Source: Paenibacillus chondroitinus NBRC 15376
Lineage (GTDB): Bacteria > Bacillota > Bacilli > Paenibacillales > NBRC-103111
Assembly: GCF_004000765.1 (NCBI RefSeq)
Contig: NZ_BILW01000016.1
Coordinates: forward strand, 1 to 64,000
Direction: 5' to 3'
Length of the DNA stretch: 64,000 nucleotides
Position numbers and translations under genes: made by a program. This document shows, piece by piece, positions 53,655-64,000 of the stretch (positions are counted from its first letter, which is position 1; every line of letters starts with the position of its first letter). The notes below the pieces were generated by a model. It saw only the letters and a program-made list of their open reading frames with translations. It ran no database searches and was not told the origin of the DNA.

Positions 53655-55484
53655 TTGTCATATCGACAAAGATTATCTTTATTAGTCTTCATTGACTCCT
53701 TTATCGTTATCTCCTCCATTTTCTTTAGCCGTTTTTTATTGAGTGCAAGTCTAGACGTTATCACGTTGCCTTTGGTTGTTAGCTCCATCACCTTACTACT
53801 TAGTCATCATGTATTTTCTTTCGTGTATAAGCTTTATAAGAAAGCTTGGGAACATGCGAGCATTGGGGAACTCATTTTTATTATAAAAGCTACTACCTAC
53901 TCGTTAATTACCGTCGCTTGTGTTCAGCAGTTAATCATTCATGATATTTACTTCCGGTTACTTGCGGTGACATGGATGCTGCATATGATTCTTATTGGAG
54001 GTTCTCGTTTCTGTTGGCGGATCATTCGGAATACATATATTAAGAAGTCAGTCGTTAAGAAAAGAACACTGATTGTGGGTGCTGGGTCAGCTGGAACCAT
54101 GGTGGTCAGACAGTTGATCAAAAACAACGATACTGAAATGTTTCCTGTAGGTTTCATTGATGATAATGTGAAAATTCACAATCTTGATATTTTGGGGATT
54201 CCTGTTATTGGGGGAATTGATCAAATAGAACGCGCGGTTAAAGAGCTAAATATCGATAACATCATCATTGCAATCCCATCCCTCAGCAAAAAAGACTTAA
54301 ACCTTATCTTCCAGGAATGCACAAAAACCAACGCGAAGACGCAAACTCTCCCCAAGTTAGAAGATCTGGTATCCGGAAAACTTTCGGTAAATCACTTTAT
54401 GGATGTGCAGGTAGAAGACTTATTAGGCCGAGATCCTATCGATTTGGATATAGATAGCATTTCAGGATACGTCACGAATAAAGTAGTATTGGTAACCGGC
54501 GCCGGTGGTTCGATTGGTTCTGAAATTTGCCGTCAGGTCGCGAAGTTTACTCCTCAGAAGCTGGTTCTGTTAGGCCATGGTGAAAACAGTATCTATTCCA
54601 TCGAGATGGAATTAAAGGATTTATACGAGTCTACATCCATAGAGCTCTTTACGGAAATCGCAGATATCCAAGATGTTAAGAAGATGATGTCGATCATGAA
54701 CAAATATCATCCGGACGTCGTTTATCATGCCGCTGCTCATAAACATGTGCCTTTAATGGAAAGAAACCCTGAAGAGGCATTTAAAAACAATGTGATAGGT
54801 ACGATGAATGTAGCCATAGCGGCAAGCCAAAGTGCGGTAGATACGTTCGTTATGATCTCTACGGATAAAGCTGTGAATCCAACCAGTGTCATGGGCGCCA
54901 CCAAAAGAATGGCCGAAATGATTATTCAGGATATGGATCGAAACAGTAACACGAAGTTCGTGGCGGTTCGTTTCGGCAATGTGCTGGGAAGCCGTGGCAG
55001 TGTCATTCCTCGTTTTAAGCAGCAGATTGTAAAAGGTGGTCCCGTCTCCGTCACTCATCCTGATATGATCCGCTACTTTATGACGATTCCAGAAGCCTCC
55101 CGGTTAGTCATTCAAGCAGGTGCGTTAGCGAGAGGCGGGGAGATATTTGTCCTAGATATGGGAGAACCCGTGAAGATTGTTGATTTGGCCAAAAACCTGA
55201 TCAAGCTTTCAGGAAACTCGCTAGAAGATATAGGCATAGAATTTACAGGTATGAGGCCGGGAGAAAAGCTGTTTGAAGAGTTGTTAAATAGCGATGAGAT
55301 CAATGAAAAGCAGGTCTATCCCAAGATTTATATCGGGAAAACATCGGAATTGTACATGGATGAAATAAAAGAAATGATATCCACCTACACCACACTAGAT
55401 AAAGAGAATCTAAGAACTCAATTATTGAATCTAGCCAATAGTCATGTCATACCAATTCCAAAAAAATTAATCTCAATTGTTTAA
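53655..55484 (+). CDS. EpsC/CapD-like nucleotide-sugar epimerase/dehydratase
   Basis: Membrane-bound UDP-sugar-modifying enzyme, likely a 4,6-dehydratase making an N-acetyl amino sugar for EPS. Four N-terminal membrane helices (about residues 8-110) are followed by a first Rossmann-like domain ([11 protein letters not shown]) and a second with [15 protein letters not shown]. The active-site region is [20 protein letters not shown], with Met replacing Tyr as usual in CapD-type proteins. I prefer the TTG at 53655 (nine bases after GAGAGGG). An ATG at 53598 and a GTG at 53547 are also open but overlap the RNA element or add an atypical N-terminus. Confidence 0.92.
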   Translation: MSYRQRLSLLVFIDSFIVISSIFFSRFLLSASLDVITLPLVVSSITLLLSHHVFSFVYKLYKKAWEHASIGELIFIIKATTYSLITVACVQQLIIHDIYFRLLAVTWMLHMILIGGSRFCWRIIRNTYIKKSVVKKRTLIVGAGSAGTMVVRQLIKNNDTEMFPVGFIDDNVKIHNLDILGIPVIGGIDQIERAVKELNIDNIIIAIPSLSKKDLNLIFQECTKTNAKTQTLPKLEDLVSGKLSVNHFMDVQVEDLLGRDPIDLDIDSISGYVTNKVVLVTGAGGSIGSEICRQVAKFTPQKLVLLGHGENSIYSIEMELKDLYESTSIELFTEIADIQDVKKMMSIMNKYHPDVVYHAAAHKHVPLMERNPEEAFKNNVIGTMNVAIAASQSAVDTFVMISTDKAVNPTSVMGATKRMAEMIIQDMDRNSNTKFVAVRFGNVLGSRGSVIPRFKQQIVKGGPVSVTHPDMIRYFMTIPEASRLVIQAGALARGGEIFVLDMGEPVKIVDLAKNLIKLSGNSLEDIGIEFTGMRPGEKLFEELLNSDEINEKQVYPKIYIGKTSELYMDEIKEMISTYTTLDKENLRTQLLNLANSHVIPIPKKLISIV

Positions 55485-55501
55485 AGAGGAGTTTTGAATC
55501 C

Positions 55502-56377
55502 ATGAAAGTACGTAAAGCCATTATTCCAGCAGCCGGTTTGGGCACAAGATTCCTGCCTGCAACGAAGGCTATGCCTAAAGAAATGCTTCCCATTGTCGAC
55601 AAGCCGACCATTCAGTATATCGTAGAAGAAGCAGTGGAATCGGGAATTGAAGATATCATTATTGTGACGGGGAAAGGGAAAAGAGCGATTGAAGATCACT
55701 TTGATAATTCCTTTGAACTTGAACAAAATTTATTTGAAAAACAAAAGTTTGACTTATTAACCGAAGTTCAGAAGTCGTCCAAAGTAGATATTCATTATAT
55801 CCGCCAAAAAGAGCCTAGAGGCCTGGGACACGCGATCTGGTGTGCACGAAAGTTCATAGGCGACGAACCATTCGCTGTGTTGTTAGGAGATGATATTGTT
55901 CGTGCGGATAAGCCATGTCTGAAGCAAATGATGGATCAATATGAGTATCGCCATTCCTCCATCATTGGTGTCAAGCACGTTTCTGACGATGAAGTATCCC
56001 GCTATGGCATTGTGGATGGAAGACAAATTGAAAAGCAGCTATTTAGCATCAATCATTTGGTGGAAAAACCTAAGAAAGAAGAAGCTCCGTCTAATCTGGC
56101 CATCATGGGGCGTTATATTTTGACAGCACGAATTTTTGATATTTTGAATGACCAGAAGCCAGGCGCCGGAGGGGAAATACAGCTTACGGATGCCATTGAG
56201 GCGTTAAATGACCTCGAATCGGTTTATGCTTATGAATTTGAAGGTGAACGGTTCGATGTGGGTGAGAAATTGGGTTTTATACAAACCACGATTAATTACG
56301 CCTTGCAACGTGAGGATTTAAGATTCGATTTACTCAAATATCTTTCGTCCGTTCTGGAGAAAGAATTAATTAAGTAG
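55502..56377 (+). CDS. galU: UTP-glucose-1-phosphate uridylyltransferase
   Basis: Makes UDP-glucose from UTP and glucose 1-phosphate, the precursor of several EPS sugars. The N-terminal [20 protein letters not shown] signature is complete and the 291-residue length is normal. AGAGGAG precedes the ATG, 18 bases after the epsC-like gene. It supplies substrate to the GalE enzyme further along. Confidence 0.96.
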   Translation: MKVRKAIIPAAGLGTRFLPATKAMPKEMLPIVDKPTIQYIVEEAVESGIEDIIIVTGKGKRAIEDHFDNSFELEQNLFEKQKFDLLTEVQKSSKVDIHYIRQKEPRGLGHAIWCARKFIGDEPFAVLLGDDIVRADKPCLKQMMDQYEYRHSSIIGVKHVSDDEVSRYGIVDGRQIEKQLFSINHLVEKPKKEEAPSNLAIMGRYILTARIFDILNDQKPGAGGEIQLTDAIEALNDLESVYAYEFEGERFDVGEKLGFIQTTINYALQREDLRFDLLKYLSSVLEKELIK

Positions 56378-56386
56378 GGGATACAG

Positions 56387-57541
56387 ATGTCTAAAAAAGT
56401 GCTGTTATGCGCCACTGTTGATTATCATTTTAAAGCATTTCATTTACCTTACATGAAGTGGTTTAAGGAGCAGGGGTGGGAGGTCCATGTTGCCGCTAAC
56501 GGTAATATGGACCTTCCTTATGTGGATGCAAAGTTTAATATTGCCATCCAGAGGTCCCCTTTTCAATTAAAAAACCTTAAAGCTTATGGAGAATTAAAGT
56601 CAATCATAGATGAAAATAAGTATGACATCATTCACTGCCATACGCCAATGGGGGGTGTGCTCGCACGTTTAGCAGCGCGGGAAGCACGGAAGAGTGGGAC
56701 AAAAGTGATCTACACCGCTCATGGGTTTCACTTTTGCAAAGGGGCTTCGCGCCTAAACTGGATGGTTTATTATCCACTTGAAAAAATTCTTTCTTATTTG
56801 ACGGATTGTCTCATAACGATTAATGAAGAAGATTATCAACTGGCCGTTGATCGTCGTTTCAGAGCAGGTCGAATAGAGCATGTGCATGGTGTAGGCGTAG
56901 ATACCGTTCGATTCCATCCCATAAATGATTTACATAAGAATGAGTTGAAAGTAAAAGCTGGTTACAATTCAGAGGACATCCTCCTTTTTTATGCCGCAGA
57001 GTTTAATCAGAACAAGAATCAGCAAATGCTCATTCAGGCTCTAGCCTTAATTAAAAACGATGTCCCGAATACCAAATTGTTACTTGCAGGCGAGGGGCCG
57101 CTACAAGAGCAGTGCCGTAATCTCGCTAGAGAGTTAGGTGTGGAACATCAAGTCGATTTTCTGGGGTATCGAGATGATATTCACCTCATACTGCCAATGT
57201 GCGATGTTGCTGTTGCATCAAGTTTGCGTGAAGGGCTGCCTGTAAATATGATGGAGGCTATGGCTTGTGCTCTCCCAGTAGTTGCTAGCAGCAATAGAGG
57301 ACATAGAGAGCTGGTTCTTAATGATAACAATGGCTGGATTGTAGAGCCCAATGATTACGAGGTCATGGCAATGAGGATTAAGCAGTTGGCTCAGAGTAAG
57401 GATCTTCGATCAAAGCTTGGCGATCACGGCAGAAATATGGTTGAGATCAGATATGCCATTCAAACTGTGCTAAATGAGAAAAGAAGTATTTATTCCCTAT
57501 ACATGAACGAAAAGGTGGATGTCATGTGGGCGATCCAATAA
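56387..57541 (+). CDS. GT4-family glycosyltransferase, EpsD-like
   Basis: A 384-residue GT-B transferase with HCHTPMGGVLARLAAR and HGFHFCKGASRLNW near the N-terminus, and LREGLPVNMMEAMACALPVV carrying the E-x7-E-type motif. The opening KVLLCATVDYHFKAFHLPYM is like EpsD of B. subtilis. It overlaps the next gene by 16 bases. Confidence 0.9.
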   Translation: MSKKVLLCATVDYHFKAFHLPYMKWFKEQGWEVHVAANGNMDLPYVDAKFNIAIQRSPFQLKNLKAYGELKSIIDENKYDIIHCHTPMGGVLARLAAREARKSGTKVIYTAHGFHFCKGASRLNWMVYYPLEKILSYLTDCLITINEEDYQLAVDRRFRAGRIEHVHGVGVDTVRFHPINDLHKNELKVKAGYNSEDILLFYAAEFNQNKNQQMLIQALALIKNDVPNTKLLLAGEGPLQEQCRNLARELGVEHQVDFLGYRDDIHLILPMCDVAVASSLREGLPVNMMEAMACALPVVASSNRGHRELVLNDNNGWIVEPNDYEVMAMRIKQLAQSKDLRSKLGDHGRNMVEIRYAIQTVLNEKRSIYSLYMNEKVDVMWAIQ

Positions 57542-58635
57542 GGATTTTGCAAGTCGTCGTCAATATGAATCGTGGTGGAGCGGAGACCCTGCTCATGAAT
57601 TTATATCGTAATATGGATCGATCCAAGGTTCAATTTGATTTTCTCACTAGTAAACCTGGCGTTTTCGATGCTGAAATCGAAGAAATGGGTGGAAGAATTC
57701 ATCGTATTCCCTATGTATCGGAGATAGGTCATACGAAATATATGCAAGCTTTGGAGCACTTCTTTGAGACACATCCCCAATACCAAATTGTGCATGCTCA
57801 TATGGACAAAATGAGTGGTTTCGTCTTGCGGGCCGCGAAGAAAGCAGGCGCACCTGTCCGAATTGCTCACAGCCATAATACAAGTAGTGAGGGTGGGGTT
57901 GCCGCAAGGGCCTACAAGTGGGTCGCTGGAACATTTATATCCTCTTGTGCAACTCATTTCGTAGCATGCTCGAATAAAGCGGCAAAATGGTTATTTGCCA
58001 ACAAGGTGAATAAAGCAATGATTTTAAAAAATGGGATTGAGAGCGAGAAGTTTGCCTTCTCTCCTGAGGTTAGAGAGCAAGTTAGGCAAGAGCTGGGGCT
58101 TTCTTCGGAGAGTTATGTTTTAGGGCATGTAGGAAGATTTGCGCATCAGAAAAATCATTCGTTTCTTATTGATATTTTCGCACAGCTGCATCAAGAGAAA
58201 CCGAATGCTGTCCTTATCTTAGCAGGAGATGGACCGCTGCGTGCAGAGATCGAAAAGAAAGTAGAAGCTTTGCATCTACAGGATAAGGTAAAGTTTCTTG
58301 GCGTCCGAAGTGACATTACTCGATTACTCCAAGCTTTTGATATGTTTGTATTTCCCTCCTTACATGAAGGTTTGCCTGTTACACTCATTGAAGCGCAGGG
58401 GGCCGGTTTGCCTTGTCTCATATCCGATAAGATTACCCAGGAAGTGGATATGGGCATCCAATTGGTGGAGCGGATATCGCTCGAAAACAAGTCGGTTTGG
58501 ATAGAGCGGATAAATAGTGTTATCGCAAGAAATTTACCGAGACATATCCCGTCGTTCTCTTTATCGAACAATGGATACGACATTAAGAACAGCGCATCTT
58601 GGACGGAAGGGTTTTATTTAGGCGTATTGAGGTGA
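57526..58635 (+). CDS. GT4-family glycosyltransferase, EpsF-like
   Basis: A 369-residue GT-B transferase. RILQVVVNMNRGGAETLLMN and MSGFVLRAAKKAGAPVRIAHSHN match the EpsF type, and HEGLPVTLIEAQGAGLPCL carries the donor-binding Glu residues. The GTG start lies inside the end of the previous gene, eight bases after AAGGTGG. Confidence 0.9.
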   Translation: MGDPIRILQVVVNMNRGGAETLLMNLYRNMDRSKVQFDFLTSKPGVFDAEIEEMGGRIHRIPYVSEIGHTKYMQALEHFFETHPQYQIVHAHMDKMSGFVLRAAKKAGAPVRIAHSHNTSSEGGVAARAYKWVAGTFISSCATHFVACSNKAAKWLFANKVNKAMILKNGIESEKFAFSPEVREQVRQELGLSSESYVLGHVGRFAHQKNHSFLIDIFAQLHQEKPNAVLILAGDGPLRAEIEKKVEALHLQDKVKFLGVRSDITRLLQAFDMFVFPSLHEGLPVTLIEAQGAGLPCLISDKITQEVDMGIQLVERISLENKSVWIERINSVIARNLPRHIPSFSLSNNGYDIKNSASWTEGFYLGVLR

Positions 58636-58639
58636 TTGG

Positions 58640-59524
58640 ATGAAGAAACTTACTGTGTTTACACCTACATATAATAGAGCTTATTGTCTGCATGTTTGTT
58701 ACGAGAGCCTTAAGCGACAAACATCCAAAGACTTCGTTTGGCTGATCATAGACGATGGCTCGACAGATAATACGGAACAATTAGTGGCAGGTTGGATTTC
58801 AGAGAATGAGATCCAAATTCGATATCACCGCCAGGAAAATCAAGGGATGCACGGCGCCCATAATACAGCTTACAGGTTAATTGATACAGAGTTAAACGTA
58901 TGTATTGATTCCGATGATTATATGCCGGATGGTGCCGTGGAACAAATCAACGCTTTTTGGGAATTACACGGTGGCGAGCATGTTAGTGGAATCGTTGGAC
59001 TAGATTCTTTTACAGATGGCCGTATTATCGGCACGAAGCTGCCGGAGAATATGAAGCGTTCAACACTATTTCAGCTTTACAGCAAGCATGGCGTAATCGG
59101 AGATAAAAAGCTGGTTTATCGAACAGAGCTTACACGGGAGTACCCTTACCCTATTTTTGAAAATGAAAAATACGTCGGCTTAGCCTATAAGTACTATAAG
59201 TTAGACGAGCAGTACGAATTGCTTCTTATGAATGAAGTGCTTTGCTGCGTGGAGTATTTACCTGACGGCTCTTCAATGAACATGCTGAAGCAGTACCGCA
59301 AGAACCCAAAGGGTTTTGCTTTTTATCGTAAGGAGCTTATGAAGCTGCCGTTTGCTAGTTCACTTTTTAAATTCAGGCAGTCTATCCATTATGTGTCCAG
59401 CAGCCTGACTTCCGGCAATCGCAATTTCATGAAAGAAACACCTGCGAAACTGCTCACTCTTCTCGCAATTCCCCTTGGTGTCATGCTTTACTGGTATGTT
59501 ATCAGAAAAACGAGTGTCACATAG
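58640..59524 (+). CDS. GT2-family glycosyltransferase, EpsE-type position
   Basis: Inverting GT-A enzyme of 294 residues: LTVFTPTYNRAYCLHVCYESL, IDDGSTDNT and VCIDSDDYMPDGAVE show the fold and the DXD. A C-terminal hydrophobic segment (about residues 268-286) may tether it to the membrane. Starts five bases after the preceding stop. A flagellar-clutch role as in EpsE cannot be judged from the sequence. Confidence 0.9.
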   Translation: MKKLTVFTPTYNRAYCLHVCYESLKRQTSKDFVWLIIDDGSTDNTEQLVAGWISENEIQIRYHRQENQGMHGAHNTAYRLIDTELNVCIDSDDYMPDGAVEQINAFWELHGGEHVSGIVGLDSFTDGRIIGTKLPENMKRSTLFQLYSKHGVIGDKKLVYRTELTREYPYPIFENEKYVGLAYKYYKLDEQYELLLMNEVLCCVEYLPDGSSMNMLKQYRKNPKGFAFYRKELMKLPFASSLFKFRQSIHYVSSSLTSGNRNFMKETPAKLLTLLAIPLGVMLYWYVIRKTSVT

Positions 59525-59544
59525 AACTCGAAAGGAAAACAACA

Positions 59545-60618
59545 ATGGCCATACTGTGGGTTAATCTGATTGTCGTCTATATCGCCTCCTATTTTTCAAG
59601 GATTTTGGCCAAACCTGTGGCAATTGGTGCTGAGGCTCTAGCGGTGAAGCCTAATAAATGGCTGGCGGGTATTGTTATGGCAACATTCGTAGTCATAGCC
59701 GGGCTCCGCAATAATATTGGTGATACTTTCTTTTATATGTATTCTTACAGATTAAATAATTACACATGGGAACAAGTAAAAGCTGAGAAGGATATAGGCT
59801 TCGGTATTCTACAAATGATATTGCAGAAAATCACTGATGATCCACAGTTGTTAATATTTCTCACGGCATTAGTGACTAATGTACTCATTGTCTATGTGTT
59901 GTATAAATATTCAAGATTGTTTGATTTAAGCATCTATTTATACATAACCTCAGGACTTTATATTATTTCTATGAACGGAGTAAGGCAATTTTTGGCATCT
60001 GCGATAGTATTTGCTGCTACCAAGTTCTTATTTGAAGGAAGCTGGAAGAAATATTTTCTTGTGGTTGCATTCGCTTCCTTATTTCACGGTAGTGCTCTAA
60101 TTCTTATACCAATTTACTTCATTGTAAGAAGAAAGGCTTGGACAGCATCAACGATTGTTCTTCTGTCTCTGGCAATGATATTGATTCTAGGATATAGCGT
60201 AATATCAGATGCCATATTCACTGCAATTGCTGATACTCACTATGGCGAGTATAAAGATTTCCAAGAAGGCGGGGCTAACGTTATTAGGGTGGCCATCGGA
60301 GCGGTTCCATTGATTTTCGCATATCTGGGGAGAAATAAACTAAGAGAGATATTTCCTTACGGTGACTATGTCGTGAACATGTCTTTATTGAATTTTGTTG
60401 TCATGGCGGTCGCGACACAAAATTGGATTTTTGCCAGGTTTACCATCTATTTTGGATTATACAATATCATTCTCATGTCATGGGTCATCAGCCTATTCGT
60501 GAGGAGAGAACGAAAGTTTATCTATTATGCCGTTTTAGGTTTCTACCTTATTTATTTTTACTATGAGAACGTGGTTACTTTACATCTCTTTTATCGAAGT
60601 GACTACTTAAAATTTTAA
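59545..60618 (+). CDS. EpsG-like EPS polymerase membrane protein
   Basis: A 357-residue membrane protein with about ten helices and the EpsG hallmark GLRNNIGDTFFYMYSY near residue 52, followed by EKDIGFGILQMIL and a later NGVRQFLASAIVF. EpsG-family proteins are thought to polymerise the repeat units outside the membrane, like Wzy. Located between the transferases and galE. Confidence 0.92.
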   Translation: MAILWVNLIVVYIASYFSRILAKPVAIGAEALAVKPNKWLAGIVMATFVVIAGLRNNIGDTFFYMYSYRLNNYTWEQVKAEKDIGFGILQMILQKITDDPQLLIFLTALVTNVLIVYVLYKYSRLFDLSIYLYITSGLYIISMNGVRQFLASAIVFAATKFLFEGSWKKYFLVVAFASLFHGSALILIPIYFIVRRKAWTASTIVLLSLAMILILGYSVISDAIFTAIADTHYGEYKDFQEGGANVIRVAIGAVPLIFAYLGRNKLREIFPYGDYVVNMSLLNFVVMAVATQNWIFARFTIYFGLYNIILMSWVISLFVRRERKFIYYAVLGFYLIYFYYENVVTLHLFYRSDYLKF

Positions 60619-60639
60619 CTAACAGTCAGGAGGTTCAAA

Positions 60640-61674
60640 ATGCCAATACTTATAACCGGTGGAGCCGGCTATATCGGAAGTCATACTTGTGTAGAGCTGC
60701 TGAACGCAGGATACGAAATAGTTGTTGTTGATAACTTAAGCAATAGCAGCCTAGAGTCTTTGAAACGAGTAAAAGAACTAACCGGTAAAGACTTTGCATT
60801 TTATCAGATTGATCTGTTAAACCGTCAGGATGTTGAGTTGGTTTTTAAACAAAATAAAATTGAAGCTGTGATTCATTTCGCAGGACTAAAAGCAGTAGGC
60901 GAATCCGTTCGTTTACCATTGCGATATTACCACAACAATATAACGGGCACGATCGTGTTATGTGAGCTTATGCAGGAATATGCGGTGAAAAAAATCGTAT
61001 TCAGTTCGTCAGCAACCGTATATGGCATGTCGGATCAAGTGCCAATTACAGAAAACTTTCCACTAGGCGCAACGAATGCATATGGTCGTACAAAACTGAT
61101 GATTGAAGAGATCATGCAGGACATGTATGTGTCCGATCCAACATGGAGCATTGCGCTGTTACGCTACTTTAACCCGATTGGGGCTCATAGTAGCGGCCGA
61201 TTAGGCGAAGATCCAAACGGCACACCAAATAATTTAATGCCTTACATTACCCAAGTGGCAGTAGGGAGATTAAAGGAATTAAAGATTTATGGAAATGATT
61301 ATCCAACTGTAGATGGCACGGGAGTCAGAGATTATATCCACGTCGTCGATTTGGCATGTGGGCATGTGAAAGCATTGGAGAAGATTATGGCAAGTACAGG
61401 GGTAGAGGCATACAACCTTGGTACGGGGCAGGGGTATAGCGTTGTGGAAATGGTGTTAGCATTTGAAAATGCAACCGGACAACATATTCCATATATGATA
61501 ACAGATCGAAGACCAGGAGACATAGGCGTCTGTTTTTCGGATCCGAACAAGGCTAAGCGTGAGTTAGGGTGGAGTGCTCAGAGAGGCATTAAAGAGATGT
61601 GCCTGGATTCCTGGAGATGGCAAGCCCATAATCCATATGGTTTTCATAAAAAAGAAGAAGAAGTAACGGTATAG
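60640..61674 (+). CDS. galE: UDP-glucose 4-epimerase
   Basis: Interconverts UDP-glucose and UDP-galactose (or the N-acetyl forms). [15 protein letters not shown] binds NAD, and SSSATVYG with YGRTK supplies the catalytic Ser/Tyr/Lys. The 344-residue length is normal for the family. AGGAGG precedes the ATG. With GalU it provides galactose donors for the EPS. Confidence 0.96.
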   Translation: MPILITGGAGYIGSHTCVELLNAGYEIVVVDNLSNSSLESLKRVKELTGKDFAFYQIDLLNRQDVELVFKQNKIEAVIHFAGLKAVGESVRLPLRYYHNNITGTIVLCELMQEYAVKKIVFSSSATVYGMSDQVPITENFPLGATNAYGRTKLMIEEIMQDMYVSDPTWSIALLRYFNPIGAHSSGRLGEDPNGTPNNLMPYITQVAVGRLKELKIYGNDYPTVDGTGVRDYIHVVDLACGHVKALEKIMASTGVEAYNLGTGQGYSVVEMVLAFENATGQHIPYMITDRRPGDIGVCFSDPNKAKRELGWSAQRGIKEMCLDSWRWQAHNPYGFHKKEEEVTV

Positions 61675-61724
61675 CGAGGGCTTACTCATGCGTATGTCGG
61701 TACGGACTGAAGGGGGATTCATGT

Positions 61725-63314
61725 TTGTTCCCTATAAATCAGAAATTTCTTAAAAGAATTAAGACGTTAATTTCCCTTATGAAGAAGGGAATAGTTACTC
61801 AGATTTGGTCGATCAAGGTTTTCAGTTCCGCTGACATGATAACAACGTTGTTAAATGAAACCGAATTAGACATGGATAAACCATCTATACAAGCTTCAGA
61901 CGTAAATGATGCTCCAGCTGAATTTGTAGCAGATCCCTTTATTGTTAAGGAGGATTCGAGGTTCCATCTGTTCTTTGAGATCTTTAATAAAGAACTTGAA
62001 CGTGGGCAAATTGGCTTAGCCATAAGCGCTGATGGGTTGAAATGGGAGTATCAACAAGTCGTTCTAAGTGAAAACTTCCATCTATCTTATCCTCAGGTTT
62101 TTAAAGTTGGGAACGAGATGTTTATGCTGCCTGAGACGATAGAAACCAATCGTGTTTTATTGTACAAAGCCAAACAGTTTCCTTATCAATGGGAAGTTGC
62201 ATGTGAGCTGTTAGAGGGTAACTTCATGGATCCCTCCATTATCAAATACGATAATAAATGGTGGATTTTTGCAGGGACTGAAGGTGGGAATCTTCACTTA
62301 TTCCATTCGGCGCAATTGGAAGGACCTTATCTCGTACATCCCCAAAGCCCAATAATTACTAGTAATCTGATGATTAGCAGACCTGGGGGAAGATTCATTT
62401 TTTCAGATAGAACGATCTATAGGTACACACAAGCGGATTATCCTCATTATGGCGATTCGGTAAGAGTGTTCAAGGTAAACAAGCTAACGGAGTTCCAATA
62501 TGAGGAGGAGGAAATCTCCTTAATCTTGTGCGGTACGAAAAAAGAAGGCGATTGGAGAAAAGATGGGATGCACCATATCGACCAGCTAATGATTGATGAT
62601 CATCAGTGGTTAGTAGCTGTCGATGGTCACAGTACCCAGAAGTCCAATTATTTTGTATGGAAGCTCAACCGTTTGAAATCTAAATTTTTAGTTAAGACCA
62701 ATAGGAGCATGATTATGATGAAGCGATTTTTCGATTTGCTAATCTCAATTCCTTTATTACTCCTTTTTTCCCCGGTTATCGGCATTGTTGCTGTTTTGGT
62801 TCGAGTAAAGTTAGGATCTCCGATTATCTTCACACAGTTAAGGCCTGGATTGCACGGTAAACCGATTAATATCTATAAATTCCGAACCATGACAGATGCA
62901 AGGGACAACGAAGGGAATTTATTGCCCGATTCCATACGCTTAACTTCCTTTGGGGAATTCCTTAGAAAATACAGCCTTGATGAGTTGCTCCAATTAGTGA
63001 ATGTGATTAAGGGAGACTTAAGTTTAGTAGGTCCAAGGCCGTTGTTAATGGATTATTTGACGCTATACACGGAAGAGCAGGCCAAACGCCATCAAGTACG
63101 CCCTGGAATTACGGGATGGGCTCAAGTTAACGGGAGAAACGCCATCTCATGGGAAGAAAAGTTCAGGCTTGATGTTTGGTATGTGGAGAATCAAAGCTTT
63201 CTTCTTGATTTTAAAATTCTAGCTTTAACTTTTGTGAAAGTGATTAAATCGGATGGAATTAGCCACGGAAATCATGTAACCATGGAGAAGTTCTCCGGAT
63301 CAAATCTATCATGA
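61725..63314 (+). CDS. Fusion of a beta-propeller glycosidase-like domain and a priming sugar transferase (EpsL-like)
   Basis: A 529-residue two-domain protein. Residues about 20-315 look like a five-bladed beta-propeller ([35 protein letters not shown]), akin to the GIPC transferase/GH43-like fold. Residues 331-529 are a complete bacterial sugar transferase: one membrane helix, [14 protein letters not shown] and LVGPRP. That part would load the first sugar phosphate onto undecaprenyl phosphate. The TTG start follows AGGGGG. An internal AGGAG at 62703-62707 lies seven bases before an in-frame ATG at 62715, exactly at the domain border. Confidence 0.9.
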   Translation: MFPINQKFLKRIKTLISLMKKGIVTQIWSIKVFSSADMITTLLNETELDMDKPSIQASDVNDAPAEFVADPFIVKEDSRFHLFFEIFNKELERGQIGLAISADGLKWEYQQVVLSENFHLSYPQVFKVGNEMFMLPETIETNRVLLYKAKQFPYQWEVACELLEGNFMDPSIIKYDNKWWIFAGTEGGNLHLFHSAQLEGPYLVHPQSPIITSNLMISRPGGRFIFSDRTIYRYTQADYPHYGDSVRVFKVNKLTEFQYEEEEISLILCGTKKEGDWRKDGMHHIDQLMIDDHQWLVAVDGHSTQKSNYFVWKLNRLKSKFLVKTNRSMIMMKRFFDLLISIPLLLLFSPVIGIVAVLVRVKLGSPIIFTQLRPGLHGKPINIYKFRTMTDARDNEGNLLPDSIRLTSFGEFLRKYSLDELLQLVNVIKGDLSLVGPRPLLMDYLTLYTEEQAKRHQVRPGITGWAQVNGRNAISWEEKFRLDVWYVENQSFLLDFKILALTFVKVIKSDGISHGNHVTMEKFSGSNLS

Positions 63315-63329
63315 AGGGTTTGGTACAGG

Positions 63330-63968
63330 TTGGATTTAGTCGTTATTGGTGAGGGTGGCCACAGCAAGGTCATCAAGGATTTGATTCATTCAAAAAGTGA
63401 TGTTAAAATCATTGCCATTTTGGATGACAAGTATGACGAATTAACTGTAATTAATGAGATATATATAGGGCCCACCTCTTCCGCACATCTTTTATTGAGT
63501 CAAAGGAATCATCTTAAATTTGTAATTGCGATCGGGAATAACGAGGTTCGAAAGTCAATTGTGACAAAGCTTGGCCTAGCTAAGGAAAACTATGTTTCAC
63601 TCATTCACCACACAGCGATTGTCAGTTCGAGTGCTTCTATTGGGAATGGTACAGTTATTATGGCTAATACCATTGTCAGTGCTGATACATGCGTTGGCGA
63701 TCATGTGATCATTAACTCGGGTGCCATCGTAGAGCATGATAACCATATTGGTGACTATGCCCACATTGCTCCTAAAGCTACACTTACCGGTTCCGTGATT
63801 GTAAAAGAAGGGACTATGATTGGTGCGGGAGCAACCGTCATTCCTGGGAAAAGCATCGGAGAATGGGCGATTATCGGAGCAGGTGCCACCGTCATTAGTG
63901 ATATCCCGACGAATAGTACAGCAGTAGGAACTCCGGCCAAAATTATTAGCAGCCGAAAGTTCGCCTAA
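63330..63968 (+). CDS. NeuD/PglD-type sugar O- or N-acetyltransferase, EpsM-like
   Basis: A 212-residue acetyltransferase with an N-terminal sugar-nucleotide-binding fold (LVVIGEGGHSKVIKDLI) and a C-terminal left-handed beta-helix (SASIGNGTVIMANTIV, CVGDHVIINSGAIVEHDNHIGDY, closing NSTAVGTPAKII). The His in VEHDNHIGDY is the usual catalytic region. The TTG start has a weak ribosome binding site and may be coupled to the preceding gene. It commonly acts on the amino sugar made by the EpsC-like enzyme. Confidence 0.9.
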   Translation: MDLVVIGEGGHSKVIKDLIHSKSDVKIIAILDDKYDELTVINEIYIGPTSSAHLLLSQRNHLKFVIAIGNNEVRKSIVTKLGLAKENYVSLIHHTAIVSSSASIGNGTVIMANTIVSADTCVGDHVIINSGAIVEHDNHIGDYAHIAPKATLTGSVIVKEGTMIGAGATVIPGKSIGEWAIIGAGATVISDIPTNSTAVGTPAKIISSRKFA

Positions 63969-63970
63969 CA

Positions 63971-63990
63971 GCGCCCAGGGCGCTTTTCTT
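63971..63990 (+). terminator. Terminator closing the epsC-to-epsM-like operon
   Basis: GCGCCC and GGGCGC pair around a single A and are followed by TTTTCTT, three bases after the last stop codon. Confidence 0.8.
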
Positions 63991-64000
63991 GTCCCAAGAA

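Noticed and set aside
61978..61996. TCTTTAATAAAGAAC, resembling the EPS operator
   Set aside because: It is inside a coding region, the centre spacing is wrong and one arm lacks the GT; probably chance.

Overview
The window looks like the chromosome of a low-GC Gram-positive spore-former, most likely Paenibacillus or a close relative. The reasons are strong AGGAGG-type ribosome binding sites, a YesMN two-component system next to an LplABC-type sugar transporter, a paeninodin-type lasso peptide locus, and an exopolysaccharide (EPS) locus whose parts match the Bacillus subtilis eps operon. I see no tRNA, rRNA, insertion sequence, CRISPR array or phage block.

Left part (about 1-18.9 kb, comparatively GC-rich): a sporulation-type histidine kinase, then a YesN/YesM-like pair read leftward, facing a rightward catabolic operon (5339-16190). 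The operon encodes two sugar permeases, a solute-binding lipoprotein, two Gfo/Idh/MocA dehydrogenases, a TIM-barrel sugar isomerase, a helical-barrel protein and a GH105 unsaturated glycuronyl hydrolase. This suggests uptake and breakdown of unsaturated uronide oligosaccharides. A GH26 mannanase-type gene without a visible signal peptide and a collagen-like (GFPGQP)n protein gene converge on a shared terminator.

Middle part (19.1-36.8 kb): an HD-GYP c-di-GMP phosphodiesterase overlaps a stand-alone LuxR-type HTH gene. These are followed by a Wzz-like/BY-kinase pair (epsA/epsB-like), an HlyD-like lipoprotein and an unknown exported protein. Then come two consecutive peptide-modification cassettes. 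The first (25.1-29.7 kb) has a 68-residue Gly/Asn-rich peptide, an HprK-like kinase, a PqqD-like protein, a SipW-type peptidase, an ABC exporter and a nucleotidyltransferase. It has no lasso cyclase or transglutaminase-type protease and resembles no RiPP class I can name. The second (29.9-36.8 kb) is a complete paeninodin-like lasso peptide set with an unusual precursor.

Right part (37-64 kb, clearly AT-richer to about 53 kb): glycosyltransferases, a pyruvyltransferase, a membrane-anchored GH105-like protein, acyltransferases, a flippase and two convergent beta-helix proteins. The epsC-to-epsM-like block follows (epimerase/dehydratase, GalU, three glycosyltransferases, EpsG, GalE, a fused priming transferase and a NeuD-type acetyltransferase), ending at a terminator.

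The main regulatory signal is a 16-bp palindrome, GTTCTTTATAAAGAAC, placed between TTGACA and TACAAT in three near-identical promoters (36863, 51861, 53240), with further copies at the lasso operon and upstream of the epsC-like gene. It has the inverted GTTCTYT architecture of B. subtilis SinR operators, so the lasso peptide and the EPS genes may form one biofilm regulon. A structured leader before the epsC-like gene lies where the EAR antitermination RNA is found in eps operons.
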